This document shows, piece after piece, positions 52,001-63,100 of a stretch of DNA of 64,000 bases. The position numbers and the translations under genes are program-made. The stretch's first letter is position 1, and every line of letters starts with the position of its first letter. The notes beneath the pieces were generated by a model that saw nothing but the letters and a program-made list of their open reading frames with translations, ran no database searches and was not told the DNA's origin. The DNA lies in NCBI GenBank assembly GCA_023079485.1, contig CM041085.1, positions 26,087,121 to 26,151,120 on the forward strand, in the 5' to 3' direction. This stretch comes from Archilochus colubris (taxonomy: Eukaryota > Chordata > Aves > Apodiformes > Trochilidae).

Positions 52001-53631
52001 ATACAGGCCAGGATGCCATTGGCCTTCTTGGCCACCTGGGCACACTGCTGGCTCATGTTCAGCTTCCTGTCAATCCAGACTCCCAGGTCCCTTTCTGCCT
52101 GCCTGCTCTCAGCCACTCTGTGCCCAGCCTGTAGCGCTGCATGGGGTTGTTGTGGCCAAAGTGCAGGACCCGGCACTTGGCCTTGGACCTGCATTCTCTA
52201 CACCTCATTTCTCCTGCTATAAAATTCTGTATGTTGCTCTTTCAAAAAAATTGCACGGGCATCAGCTTAAATACGCTGTAGTTCTGTGTATCACGAGTTC
52301 CCACATGCATGACAAAGAAGAGGCATGAGCAAATGTCTGCAGTGTTCATATGTTTACTACATATAGTAAGCAAAGCTGCTTCTGCAGAGGATCCTGTAAC
52401 ATGACCCCCATCCACTGTACAGAGTTGGAGCTGGTGGTTATTTAAAGCAGGGTGACTCAGTTAGGGTCTATTCTTTTGAGCAGGGGAATGGGAAGGGCAC
52501 ACCTGAGGTGCCTGTATTAATTTTGTTTCAAAGGCCCTGCAAAACTAAATGTTGTTTTCAGTGCCCCCGATTCCACTTTAGTAGGATAGTTTTTCAGAGC
52601 CACATTTTCCTTGGACGTGTTTTGTTATTAAGGCTTAAGCCTCTTAAGTTCTTCGTCAGTACATTAAACAGTTTATAGTGTTTTTCTTCAGGAAAAATGG
52701 AGAGCTTCAAGCTGTTCTTCAAAAGTGTTGCCACATGATGGAGCTGTTGCACTGCCGAAATATCTGTCGCTTAGGAGAAACTCCAACCAAGCACTGTTTT
52801 CAGTGCTAACCTAAAATTATTTTGTCACTTTTTTTTTATTGGTCACCAGTCTGTGTAGTGTGGATTCAATTTTATCCATTTTCAAGAGGTAGGAAACTTG
52901 GAGTAAGGTGGTATTAGTTTGCTGGTTGTAGATCAACTTTGTTTCTTTTAGAGACAGCTTTGTACTATATGTCAAGCCCAGGTAGTGAGGTAATCATTCA
53001 CATAAAGGGGATTTGGTCCACGTATCACAGAAAATGTTAAATATTAAATTTTGGGGAATTTTTATTCTTTATTGAATCCATATTTGTGTTTTATAAATGT
53101 GCCAAGAAGTGTTCTAATGAAGCAGCACCTGAGGGTTAATAAATGATATCATGAGTCCGTTCTGATTGCCAAGAAAGATTTAAATAAAGGAAGCCATGCC
53201 CAAGGTTGACTATTTCATCCATGAGAAATAATTGTTTTGTGTCTGTATTTCTTTCATTGGTTAGTTAAAAAAAGTTTGCTTATTAGCATCAAGTAATTTA
53301 TGATTGTTCTGCATATTTCTATGTATTATATGCATAAGGAACTAGCCCTTTGTAGGTCGTGTGATGCAAATTGTAAGAATGGGAGAGGCATGTTTTTGAT
53401 TGCATGAAGAACTTCTATTTTTTAGTAATTTCACAGTCATTTCATCTTCATCTGTTCCCTCTTCTCCCCTCAAACATTCAGGGTGAAGTGAAGTCTGAAG
53501 AGGGACCAGAATGGAAAATACTGCGTGATGACTTCATGATGGGAGCATCTATGAAAGACTGGGACAAGGAAAGTGATGGAGAGGGCAGTATTGAACAAGG
53601 AGGAGGTCTGAAACAAGATGACAGTGAATGA
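31007..53631 (+). CDS. RRP15: RRP15, ribosomal RNA-processing protein 15 homolog (5 coding exons, join of segments)
   Basis: The coding sequence is the join 31007-31070, 33809-34086, 36290-36387, 37206-37407 and 53482-53631: 792 nt, 263 residues plus stop. Every junction is GT-AG and the phase is kept throughout. The protein matches the Rrp15p family. It has an acidic N-terminus (residues 39-49, mostly D/E/G), [12 protein letters not shown] at about 71-82, a basic charged helix-like stretch to 114, [13 protein letters not shown] in exon 3, GVVQLFNAV and the VSKKDF motif in exon 4, and a C-terminal [19 protein letters not shown]. Family knowledge: Rrp15 is a nucleolar component of pre-60S particles, needed for pre-rRNA processing that leads to the large subunit. 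From memory the human protein is about 280 residues; the shortfall here is in the divergent acidic N-terminus. The conserved core is complete, with no frameshift or internal stop, so the gene looks functional. Confidence 0.95.
31071..33808 (+). other. RRP15: RRP15 intron 1
   Basis: A 2,738-base intron. The first 300 bases are the downstream part of the CpG-rich region; the rest is AT-rich single-copy-looking DNA with short T and CA/TA tracts (for example 33410-33450). I see no exon, repeat family or small RNA in it. Confidence 0.8.
33809..34086 (+). CDS. RRP15: RRP15 coding exon 2 (residues 22-114)
   Basis: The acceptor is a T-rich tract ending ACCATTAG at 33808 and the donor is AAG|GTGAGA at 34087. 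The exon encodes a Ser/Asp/Glu-rich segment with a GAT/GAA-rich trinucleotide tract (33859-33891) giving an acidic run, then the conserved [12 protein letters not shown], then a Lys/Glu-rich region that probably forms a charged helix and could hold the nucleolar localisation signal. Histidine- and serine-rich frames on the minus strand here are shadows of the GAT repeat. Confidence 0.93.
34087..36289 (+). other. RRP15: RRP15 intron 2
   Basis: A 2,203-base intron that holds one CR1 3' fragment at about 35705-36034. The rest is unremarkable AT-rich DNA. The CR1 tail stops about 250 bases before the exon 3 acceptor. Confidence 0.85.
35705..36034 (+). mobile_element. CR1 LINE 3' end in RRP15 intron 2, same strand as gene
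   Basis: From about 35705 the frame reads as the CR1 ORF2 C-terminus ([46 protein letters not shown], then stop). The CR1 3' UTR follows and ends in about three ATTCTATG units at 36034. The ORF part is uninterrupted over about 80 residues. The element is 5'-truncated. Confidence 0.94.
36290..36387 (+). CDS. RRP15: RRP15 coding exon 3 (residues 115-146 and two bases of codon 147)
   Basis: The acceptor is TTATAATGCAG at 36289 and the donor is ACAAG|GTAAGA at 36388. The reading frame holds [13 protein letters not shown] followed by a charged segment ending NLQRIATR, one of the best conserved parts of the family. The split codon AG|A (Arg) is completed by exon 4, matching the conserved RG junction. 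Confidence 0.94.
36388..37205 (+). other. RRP15: RRP15 intron 3
   Basis: An 818-base intron with no recognisable repeat or RNA gene. A T-rich tract precedes the exon 4 acceptor. Confidence 0.88.
37206..37407 (+). CDS. RRP15: RRP15 coding exon 4 (end of codon 147, residues 148-214)
   Basis: The acceptor is CCCATCCCAG after a long T run, and the donor is AAAAAG|GTAGGC at 37408. It encodes GVVQLFNAV, the [10 protein letters not shown] segment, and [13 protein letters not shown], then a Lys/Arg-rich tail. It lies only 818 bases after exon 3 and is followed by the 16-kb intron 4. Confidence 0.94.
37985..38020 (+). repeat. (TG)n microsatellite, interrupted
   Basis: About 36 bases of TG repeats with a few TT/TA interruptions, in RRP15 intron 4. 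Confidence 0.9.
38590..38634 (+). repeat. Polypyrimidine tract in intron 4
   Basis: About 45 bases of T with scattered C, followed by CTCTCTCTCCCC. It resembles a strong splice-acceptor tract, but no conserved exon follows. Confidence 0.85.
40709..40753 (+). repeat. Near-perfect 17-base direct repeat
   Basis: ATGTCTATAGAACAAAT at 40709-40725 recurs with one mismatch at 40737-40753. A short local duplication with no known function. Confidence 0.8.
42831..42888 (+). repeat. T/G-rich low-complexity tract in intron 4
   Basis: About 58 bases of GTTTT/GTTTTTTT-type sequence, nearly free of A and C. Confidence 0.85.
46078..46100. repeat. Perfect 23-base palindrome
   Basis: ATCCTCTGCTT, a single C, then AAGCAGAGGAT: both arms match exactly over 11 bases. 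As RNA it would fold to an 8-bp stem with a 7-base loop. It lies in intron 4 with no recognised element around it. Confidence 0.92.
47737..47770 (+). repeat. Perfect 17-base tandem duplication
   Basis: ATATATATTCTTAGTTT occurs twice head to tail without mismatch. A recent replication-slippage event is the simplest reading. Confidence 0.93.
51417..52205 (-). mobile_element. CR1 LINE 3' end in RRP15 intron 4, antisense to gene
   Basis: On the minus strand the element ends at 51417 with the complement of the ATTCTATG-type tail (ATCATAGAATCATAGAATTG on the plus strand). It reads back through the 3' UTR to the C-terminal part of CR1 ORF2. A 232-codon open frame (52194-51496, -) carries [65 protein letters not shown] and [13 protein letters not shown]. 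The first 25 or so residues (around [14 protein letters not shown]) are an out-of-frame reading of the usual CR1 segment, so one frameshift has occurred near the 5' end. The upstream part, including endonuclease and most of the reverse transcriptase, is missing. It is the best preserved CR1 here and cannot move by itself. Confidence 0.95.
53482..53631 (+). CDS. RRP15: RRP15 terminal coding exon 5 (residues 215-263 and stop)
   Basis: A pyrimidine-rich tract and CATTCAG form the acceptor at 53481. The exon begins in phase with GEVKSEEGP and carries the conserved [16 protein letters not shown]. After this comes a short variable Gly/Glu/Asp-rich tail. The TGA stop is at 53629-53631. It is separated from exon 4 by 16,074 bases, which gene finders could easily break. 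Confidence 0.95.
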   Translation, partial: GEVKSEEGPEWKILRDDFMMGASMKDWDKESDGEGSIEQGGGLKQDDSE

Positions 53632-54023
53632 AACTGAAAACCACTCAAGATAATGTTTTATCTTAACTTTATTTGGATAAAAAGTCAGCATTCTGTGAAT
53701 GTACAACACTTCAAGGATATCTTTTTAAGAAAAAAAAAGAGACTTGCACAACTTTGGAGTGTTTTCTCCTCCATGTCAAACCTTTATTTAATATAGCTTC
53801 ATTTGCTATACTGAACTATTTTCCAAAACATGTATAATTTTCAACATATTTCCAAAACATTTTGTACAGTCAAAATAGTGGCACCTGCCCAATGAAAGAT
53901 TTTGCCAAGGTCATTAAAAGTTTATACATTAGTCATGGCCATTGATGTATTAGTGTGCCTGCTTTTGCAAATCAGTGTTGCACTTTGAAAAGTTGTTAGC
54001 AATTTGCAATAGGCATTTCTTAC

Positions 54024-54029
54024 AATAAA
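54024..54029 (+). terminator. Candidate RRP15 poly(A) signal (AATAAA), proximal
   Basis: Canonical AATAAA about 395 bases after the RRP15 stop. Confidence 0.5.
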
Positions 54030-54095
54030 CACAGAAATGCCATCACCTTGTAAAATTATGGAACTCCTACTTTGGCTGGGAAAGGTTTTGTAGAT

Positions 54096-54101
54096 AATAA
54101 A
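54096..54101 (+). terminator. Candidate RRP15 poly(A) signal (AATAAA), distal
   Basis: A second canonical AATAAA, 72 bases further on, followed by TG/T-rich sequence including CTGTAGTTCTGGTCTTGG that could act as the downstream element. Confidence 0.5.
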
Positions 54102-54125
54102 GTAACCATTAATGCTGTAGTTCTG

Positions 54126-57100
54126 GTCTTGGAGCATTAGTTTAACTGGAAACAACTCTGGAAAAATAACTGTCAAAAAAGAGATTTAACCCTACTGACT
54201 GGCCTTTATATTGATGCGTGTATATATGTGTATATATGTATCTTTTGTTTTTCTATTGCAAGTCAGAAGTTGTATAAGGTAAGGAAGTGGTAGGAAAGAG
54301 GAGTCCTTGCTATTGTCTTTGTTGCAGGAGGGACATCTTTTCTAGCAGTACTGCATGAAATTGTATCCAGTGTTGCTTCTTTTGCAGTTCTGGTGTTCTG
54401 GCCTTTTGCAGTAAGGAGCTGAACCTCCAGGATGTGTCCTTGGGGGTTACTCAGCTATAAACAGCTGCAGCTATACAGCCTCAGTTATGTAAAGAGACAA
54501 ACAAAAGCCCCTTCCTCTTAGGTTTGTACTGTAGCAGCACCAAATTCTGGAAAACATATTATTGTAACACTGTTGGCTTTGTTTAAGGTACAGCAGTTTC
54601 TCCTGATTGTTTGGTTGCAAAGGTGCAGAAGACAAATACAATAGTATATTCTGTATCAGCATGTGCACACAGATGGGAGTCTGTTGTGATTAAGGTGTTT
54701 TAAGTGGAAGGCTGGGGTTGAATTCTGCTGCCTTCACTGTAAAACTGGCTGTCTGATTCAGTGTTTAACATTGCTATTGCATTTCCCTATTTGCTACTTG
54801 AAGAAAATGCCTTTTTATTAATTGATACTTAAAATACAATTCTGGCTGTTTCTACAAACACCTTATGTACAAACCTTTCTGTGTACCTGCATATATGTAA
54901 GATATGCAAGAGTGACGTTCAAATACTCAGTCTTCAGCATTGAAATGTGTGAGAGGACAGAGATTTAGATTTTCCTAACAAAGGCATCGAAGAGGGGAAG
55001 GAGGATTGAACTTTGTGTGTACTGCAGGATAAAAAAATATACATAAGGGCAGTGAAACCCATCCTAACAACTGTCAGTGGTTGTGTTATCCCTAGCCTAT
55101 TCATCTGGTATATTTTATAGCATAATTCTTTGAATAGAACTCAAAGCTAACAGCAGAAATGTTTAGATGTTGAGGCTTGTTTTCAATGTTAAACATATTA
55201 GGTATCTGAGGAGACATTAGTTTTTTGATTGATATTTATTATCACAAATGAAGACATGCACCCAAAATATCAAGTGGCAAAACCACAGAAGTTTCACATA
55301 TGGTTATTCCAGCTTCTGAAGGGTAGACATCTGTATAGCTGTTCAGCAAGAGCTGGCGCCTCATTAGTGCAATACAAAAAAATGAATTTTGAGTCTATGT
55401 GGCAGCATAGTAGTCTAATCTGACATTGCTTTCCTTCTGCAATTAAGTTACTTGGTGTGGAAGAGTTATATCAGCAGCTTTTAATCTGTAGTGGTTCACT
55501 AGCTCGGTATCACTCATCTGCATCTGAGATGAAACTTTTGGAAAATAGTCTTTCCTAGTTTTTCTCAGAAACTACAGCATCCTGAGGTGATTATTAAAAA
55601 ATCTGAAAATACTTTCAGATTATATCTACAATACTTTGATGTTTATGAGTTTTATTTGTGGGTGTTTGAGTTAATGTTTTAATTAAAGCACTGAAGTGTC
55701 ACTTGTGTATTTAAGAAAAATGTGGAATATGTCAAGACTGATAAAAGTATCTTGAGCTTCCATTTATTTACAGAGCACAGCAGTATTTTTGCCTACAGGT
55801 GGAGAAGCATAATACTTGGGGTTTTATGTATATTTGATAGTTTTTTCATTTTAATACTGTAACTTGCCTTTGTCTTGTCCTTCAGTTGTGCCATATGCAG
55901 AGAAATTCCTTCATAACTTGAAATACTAGCTGCCTCCAAAAGAGAAATAAGCTCAAGACTCTTATGGCAGGTGGGAGCCATATATTTTAATTTTGGGCAT
56001 TTGGCTGCAGATTTATTTCACAAGTTTTGTTTTATTTGACTAGCAGTTCCAAAGAACTAAACCCTGTTTGGCCCAGACACCTTCCAATCTACTCTCTCAG
56101 CTGTCTGAGATTGTCTGCCTTGGCCACCTCCCTACCCGCTTTTTTGGCAACATTCTTCCTTTTTCTGATAGCTACCATGCATAACCTTCAGTGACTTTTC
56201 CCAGCCATCAGAGTGCTCTGTTTTGCCTGCTCCCATGAATATCTTTGCTTAAGCAAAGCTGTACTGCTGCCCTTCATTCCAGAGAGCATGAATCATTTCA
56301 ACTTTGTATATTTCTGTACCTATCTATATAAAGCCAATAAGGATGGGGTGGTTCTAGTTTAGTTAGGCTTCAAGCCAACTCTGGAATATGTGGGGCTTAA
56401 TATTCTATGGATTTATTGCAAAGCAATGAAGTTTTGTTTAATAAGAGGAGGCACAGGGTTAGCTCTTCACATTAATTGTGGTAACTTTTTTCAGCAAGGA
56501 AAGCCTGAGTTGGCCTATGGAAAAACAAAACAAAAAAACCCTACACCATCTTCTCCCTGCTTTTTTTCAGCCTGCTCTTATGGAAACATTTCAGGAGTGG
56601 TGGTGGAATATCCTTGTGGTGACTGAGGCTACTGCCCCACAGTATCTTCCCTGCTAAAAGATGGAAGGAAGAGCTTCCACTGCTGCAGCTGTGAGGCAGG
56701 TTCTCCTGGGTTCACAAGCTGAGCAGAACAAAAGAGCTGGAAGCTGCTGCCTGGGGCCCTCGTTGCTCCCTAGTGGATATAGAGATTTTTGTGTGTGTGT
56801 TTTATTTTACAGAGAGAAATTTGAAAGCCATAAAAGTGTTTTGACTATCTGATGCTTCCAGAAGAAGGTAGTCTGTAGAGTGACATCTGTTTATTGCTGG
56901 CTCAGTAGCTGTCTCCAGGGAGGAAGGCAGAAATCATCTGGCACACAACACTGCGCAGCTTAAAATGACAAACTTCTAATTCTTATGAAATTAGTGCTTT
57001 CATAGGTAGTATCCACACAGTCATCAATTGCTTGCTTCCAGCCCCTGCAAATTGCTTAATGATTTCTTGAAGAATTGCTGAGGTAAGCAGCAAGAGGTCT

Positions 57101-60100
57101 AGGAGAAGGTACGAAGTAGGGAAAACTCTTAGGATAGGATGTTAGACTGTAGGACGTCAGCAGCAGATGCTGGAGACCAGACACGTTCTTGGTTAACAGA
57201 TGATGGAAGACTGCAGGTTTCATTAGCCATTGTTCTAAAGCAATGGTTTCTAACCTCTTATCAGTATCTAAACCTCAAAGGTTTCACCTCTGTAGATATC
57301 TAGCAGATAAGGGCTTTTCCGTAATCCTTCCAGCCTTCAAATATGACCTCATGAACACAAATGGCTTCCAAGAGGCACTTAGGAATAATAAAAACTGTTA
57401 TTTATTCATAGTGCCTCAGTCATTTCAATGGTCTATTCTCTCATGCCAGTGAATAAACTTCTTGAGCATTTTCACAACACTTCCCTAATGTTTCTTAATT
57501 CTGTTTTCACTATATGTGTTGTTAATTGTAAACTGGCAACCAGGATCAGACTTGCATTGAGGTTTGATGCCACTGGGATTTTTTGCAGACATAAGAGTAC
57601 TCAGGAGTACCTGAATTAATTATAGTTCATAAAAAGATATACTGGTTTCACTTTTCTTATCAGAAACTAAATTCATGGTTTAGATATGGTTACATATACA
57701 ACCTAATGACATGTTAGTATGTAATATTAATTATGTCTTTAAGTCACGCACACTATAACCATGTAGGTTGACAAGTAGGGCTGTTTGCTATGGTTTTAAG
57801 ACCTGCTTTAATATAGAAGTACTTAAATTCCTCTGTCCATTTGTGAGTCCTTTATGCAGTGCATTATGTAAGTAATCCTGCAGATTGTGACTGACTGCCC
57901 TTGGTTATTCAATCACTTTGTTGCTTTTAACTTTGTTTTTCTATCCCAGTTAGGAAGGACATTCCCATTCTTGTTTGGAACAAATACACACAAGCATTCT
58001 TTCATTTGATCAAAATGGTAGTGAAAAGCTTTCTTGTTTATGTTGATGCTTGGTTTTGGTTATTGTCATGAATACTAACTTAAGTTTGAGGCCATGTATG
58101 GTTTATTTAAATAGGATTTTCCTTGATTTTCAAGTGTTCTGCAAATCTCAAAGTTTGTGGGCAATGATCTGTTAGGAGCCTCTATCTCTAGTAAAAATTA
58201 CAAGTGTTCTAGTAGAAAAGACAGGCTTTTCTAGTCCTGGGCATTATTCCCAGGTCTTTCACTGACAAAGCTGTCTAAGGGTATGCATTTGAAGCAGCTT
58301 GTATTTAGGGTGTTCTGCATCCAAGAACAAATATAGGTGTGAATCTGTTTCAGGAAGGATGCTTGAAGTCAGACACCTGAATGAAAACTGCTACTACAGT
58401 TGTAGTAGCTGAGTACCTGAACTTACAGGTTTTTGTAATTGAGGCTGTCACCACCTTGCAGTGCTCCTCAGGGAGAGTCATCAAAACCTCACTGTTTGCA
58501 CCACTGAATGGGTCTGCTTCCTCAGTTACAATCCCAAAGATTTTCAAAAGAGCTTAAGGTTCAAAAGTAAAAGATAAAGCTACAAGTTGGTAACGATAGC
58601 ATGGCTTTGTACACTGTTGTTTTTTAGGCAAATGAAGTACTTCACAGTACTTGCTGGAATCTTGCTATGGGCTTATGAAAGAAATACTTTTTATTAAGAG
58701 AAGACTTCATCGAATTCTCAAGTGTGTGATGCTTGATGATAACGGAAAAACGACTATGAAGAAAACACTTCCAGTAAGAACACTGAACAAGCAAATTCAG
58801 ATTGCAGGGATGATGCAGTGACACGTGAACTGTGTTTGCAGAGGGACCAGGCCTTGAAAGATAGGGAACACCTTTCTGATGTTGTACCAGTGCAATCAGC
58901 AGGTCAGGTCAAGATTGCTGGTACCACTGCTGTTCTCTTCAATAGCCAATATTGATTAATAGAAAGTTTTATTCTCTTTTTAAAAATGCTGAAGAATTTT
59001 TTATTATATGGTGTTATTGTCACCATTTTTATTGATGGTGTCATTGTCTAAAGTAAAAGTTGAGATATCTTTCTGTAAAGAAGATAGGGCAAGTAAAGGA
59101 AATCTCTCTATGCATTTTTGTAACGTCAATCACAATTGCCAGAGACAGATCATTCTCATCCACTTTAGTAACTGTTGAAGCATATTGCTGAATCATCTGC
59201 TTTGCAACATTTTTTTCTTTTTGTGCTGCAGAAATAAGTTTTGTGTTTGAGAATGTTTGTAAATGACTGAGGAAACATAGCTACTACTTTCTTTTTAAAT
59301 TAAACATAATAACATAGTTTTTAAATTATCCATAATGATTGAGATCTTACCACCTTAAACTTAAAAATTATAATGTGGGAATGAAAAACACCCCAGTTTA
59401 ATGTTTTATTTCTAATAATTCCTCCCCGTATGGGTGTGAGGGCAATTGATTGACAGAAAATTTAGTTCTTAAGATACTTGGGTGATGATAGACTCAGGTC
59501 CTTTATGTGAAATCATAGAGGCCCAAGATCTGTCAGTGAATGTGTAGGCTTTTTGAAAGTTTCACTTCACTGTTAATGAGGTGGATGTCCAAATGACATG
59601 TTTGTGAGCAGGCATTTCAGCTGTCAGTCTTGAATTGTCTGAAGTACAGATTGATGGGTTTTATGAAGATAGTTTTCCCTCTCTTGGGATCTGGTGTTGA
59701 TAATTTTTTTTTTTGCAGAATACTTTTATTTTTCTAGAAAATACAGACCTCTCAAATATGTGGAAAACCACAGCAATTCTTTTGATCTTACGGTTTTTAA
59801 GATCTTTGTCCTTAAGTCATGGCCCCCTTGGGTAACAGTGAAGTGCTGTCAGGTTCTCCTCCTTCTGCAGGAACTTCCTGAGCACACTCCATATGCTGCC
59901 CACCCAGCTGGGGCAGGACCTGTGCTGTCAGAGGCTCCCATGGAAAGAGGGGTGTTGCACAAACTCTTCAACTTGAGGTGTGCAGCCAGATGGGGTGCTC
60001 CACTCAGCCTCCAGCTTGGCCTGGGGAATGTGCTTCTCTGCTTCCCAAGCACAGCCCAGACCCAAGCCATTGGCCTGTTCTAGATCTGGTTCTAAAATAA

Positions 60101-63100
60101 TCTATATCTGGCTTAATTATCAATATCACAGAATGAAAAAACATTCCATTATGACTGAGTGTAAAATCTCTCCTTATATTCCCAGTTGTGTTTTGACTCT
60201 GCATGGACAAGCTAAGGATACCAGTGCTTGCAGAGTTCTGTACCTTTCTTCAGAGCAAGTAATATAAATATATAGGTTTTACAGGAAGTTCTCCTGCAGG
60301 GAACCAAATCTCAGCTGAGCTGCAATGGATCATTCTGTTCTAGATTGAGTTGCCAAGCTCAAACCATCTTACTGGGAGGGTGTAGTTTAATCAGCCACTC
60401 AAGAGTACTGCTTTCATTGATTTCAGTAGCCACACATGGAAAATTGGTTTTAAAATGTGTAAGGCTGGGAGGAGAAGGGAGAGTGGCAAAAAAAATGACC
60501 TTCTCCAAGGCTGATTTTGTGAGTGCAGCATGAGTGTGTTGGTTTTTTGGGATTTGTTTTTGTTTTCCCTAAGGTAATATAAAGCAATGCATTGCCTTCT
60601 CTAAACTCACTAGGATCACCTCGGATGTGTGTTGCTTAAAAGCGATTAGGAAAAATATGTGTGAAGCTGGATTAGCCTGTTAGAGCTTTTCTGTGGAGAC
60701 TTTACTAGCAGCTTGTGAAGAAGACTGTACTGCAGACACAGGGCTGTTTGGTTTTTGTTGCTGCAGAATAAAACTTAACACACAGCATTACTGTCTGGCC
60801 CCTTTTTTAAAAATTGTTGCCCATTCATCTTGCTCCATATGTAGCAGTCTTAAAACTTCATCAGTGCAATCTGCATACATATTCTAACTTGAGATACATA
60901 ATTTTAATTTGTTGAATAAACTCCTGTAGATGCTGTGTGAGGAATATCGTATTTATAGATATAATTTGTATTACTTAATGAGGTATAAACCAAATCATCA
61001 CTGAGTAGTTCAGAAATAGAAGACAACAGCTGAAGTACTGAGAAAGAGATGCAGGTCAGGAGTTCAAACACTGAGATTAAAAGGATGACTTTTTCTCTAC
61101 TGTCTTTACTCTGTCATGCTTGCTATAAGTAGATGTCAAGTCCTCCTGGTATATAAACCACTGTGCTTACATTTATCCCTTTCCCTTTTATTTTTTTCAT
61201 ATTTTGTATTTTTAGTTAGTGAACCTGATCTTTTTCCTCTGGTGATATTTACAGCTGAAGTCTTACTGACTTTAGTGGAAACAGGATTTCCTGTGGTCAT
61301 TAAAACCACAGGTGCTGGGATTAAGGAAGGGCCTTTTTTTGGTGGTACTTAGACTACAAGTGTAATGATACCAAGAAGATTAGCTTGGCATGCTTAGTAC
61401 TGACAAGCAGATTTGGAAGAGCACATAAGGAGATCAAACTCCAGGAGGTGTAATCAAGGGGGAACTTCTTTGGCATTCACAAAATGTTTATTAAGATTTC
61501 AGTTTTAACTGATGTGAATATGGGAATTGGCTGTTGGAAGCAGAAGCCTCTTTGGATGTAGCACTGATGTTTTCAGGTTTTGGGTTTTTTTGGGGTTTTT
61601 TTTTTGTGTGTGTGTAATTGCATTCTTGATGTGTTTTATTAAGGTAGAGTTTTAAACACACTAACTACAGTGCTGTGTGGACATTACATTTGATTGTAGT
61701 CCTGTATTCTCACTTGCTGTTAGAGGTGGTGCTGTTCTTTAAGATCACAGAGGTGACACCTGAATGTCTTTTTGGACCAGATCCCATTGACTACTCTCTT
61801 GTGATTGTTTCTACTAAAGTTATTAAATCTATCTGTAGGAATGAGAACTTTTAAATATCTATGTACATACATAAAAATATATGAAGAAACTTCTTGTTCC
61901 TACATGCATTATATATATTGGTCCATATATATATATATATAAAATACATCAATTGTTCCTATTAATAGGTTCTCTGTGTGTGTATATATATATATCAGAA
62001 ACATATCTTTGATTTGCAAGTTGACAAGTAGTTTTACATATATATATTTTTATATATATGTATATGAATATATGGATAGCAGTCTTCTGTACCTAACAGT
62101 GTGTTCTATAAAGTAGCCTTTATCTTCTGGAATATGAGCGTTGCAGGAGTGAGTTGTGGTTGTGTGAAATGCAATCCTGGGGGCAGAGGGGCTGCTTCTA
62201 TTAGTCAGGATTTGCTCTCAAATTCATCCAGGCGTTACTGGGCACACTAATGAAATATGCAGCACAGAAGTATGGACTTCTACTTCACTAAGGATAATAA
62301 ACAGTAAAATCTAAGGTTTTATTATGGTATATATTACAATTTTCCATTATTTGTCACCTCCTTTATGCCTCACCTTTATTAGGTGCCACCTCAGCTCTAC
62401 ATGTTGAACCTTGTTGCACGCATTTTTATAAAAAGGAGAATTCAGAAGTTTTTTGCCTAGCCCCCTGCATCCTAGTAACTGAGATTCTACACGATCACAG
62501 TTATGGCTGCAGGTTTCTGTGTGTGCCACAAAGAATTAATTGTACAGTCATCCTGCACTCGTCATCAGTGTGAGAGTTTACAAAACTCACCTCTTAACTT
62601 TTAAAAGTTATTCCTCTTCCAACAATGTTCTTTAGTTTATGAAATGTGGCCAGCCACCTCACTTAATGACCTGGTCGTCAGCAGTTGTAGAAAGATTATT
62701 GCCTTTGTATTTCACACAGCACATTTGCGTATAACCAAAACAATCTAAAAAGAAACCACAAACTGTAAAATCCTGACCACATAATTTTTAAGTTAATAGG
62801 AAACATGAAACCTTTATATTTAGTGAAGTAGCTTTCCAGGTGTCTCTTTTGCTAATAAACAGTTAGTGTTTATTAAAAAAAATGGATCCGTATATAAAAA
62901 GACATTATTATATTGAATTAAAAGCTCCAAAACAGGTAAGTTTTGTTCTTTACCTGTATGCACTCTAATGGCCCAGTCCTGCTTTCTGACTTCCAAAGTT
63001 TCCACTGACAGCAGCCCCATTGGGCGAGTCTAGTTCAAAAAGGTACAGGGACCAGATAAATGAAAGTTTAGTGTCTGATAATCCCAGCAGCTTCTGAAAC

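Larger units (their letters stand above)
37408..53481 (+). other. RRP15: RRP15 intron 4 (16 kb)
   Basis: A 16,074-base intron. It holds a (TG)n tract (37985-38020), a long pyrimidine run (38590-38634), a T/G-rich tract (42831-42888), a 23-base perfect palindrome (46078-46100), a 17-base tandem duplication (47737-47770) and a minus-strand CR1 (51417 to about 52205). Open frames in it, such as those at 44221-44637 (-), 46696-47091 (-) and 47731-48150 (+), lack conserved motifs and look fortuitous. Confidence 0.85.
53632..54125 (+). other. RRP15: RRP15 3' untranslated region (extent inferred)
   Basis: AT-rich sequence from the stop codon to just past the second candidate poly(A) signal. Which signal is used cannot be decided from sequence, so the end is approximate. 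Confidence 0.55.
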
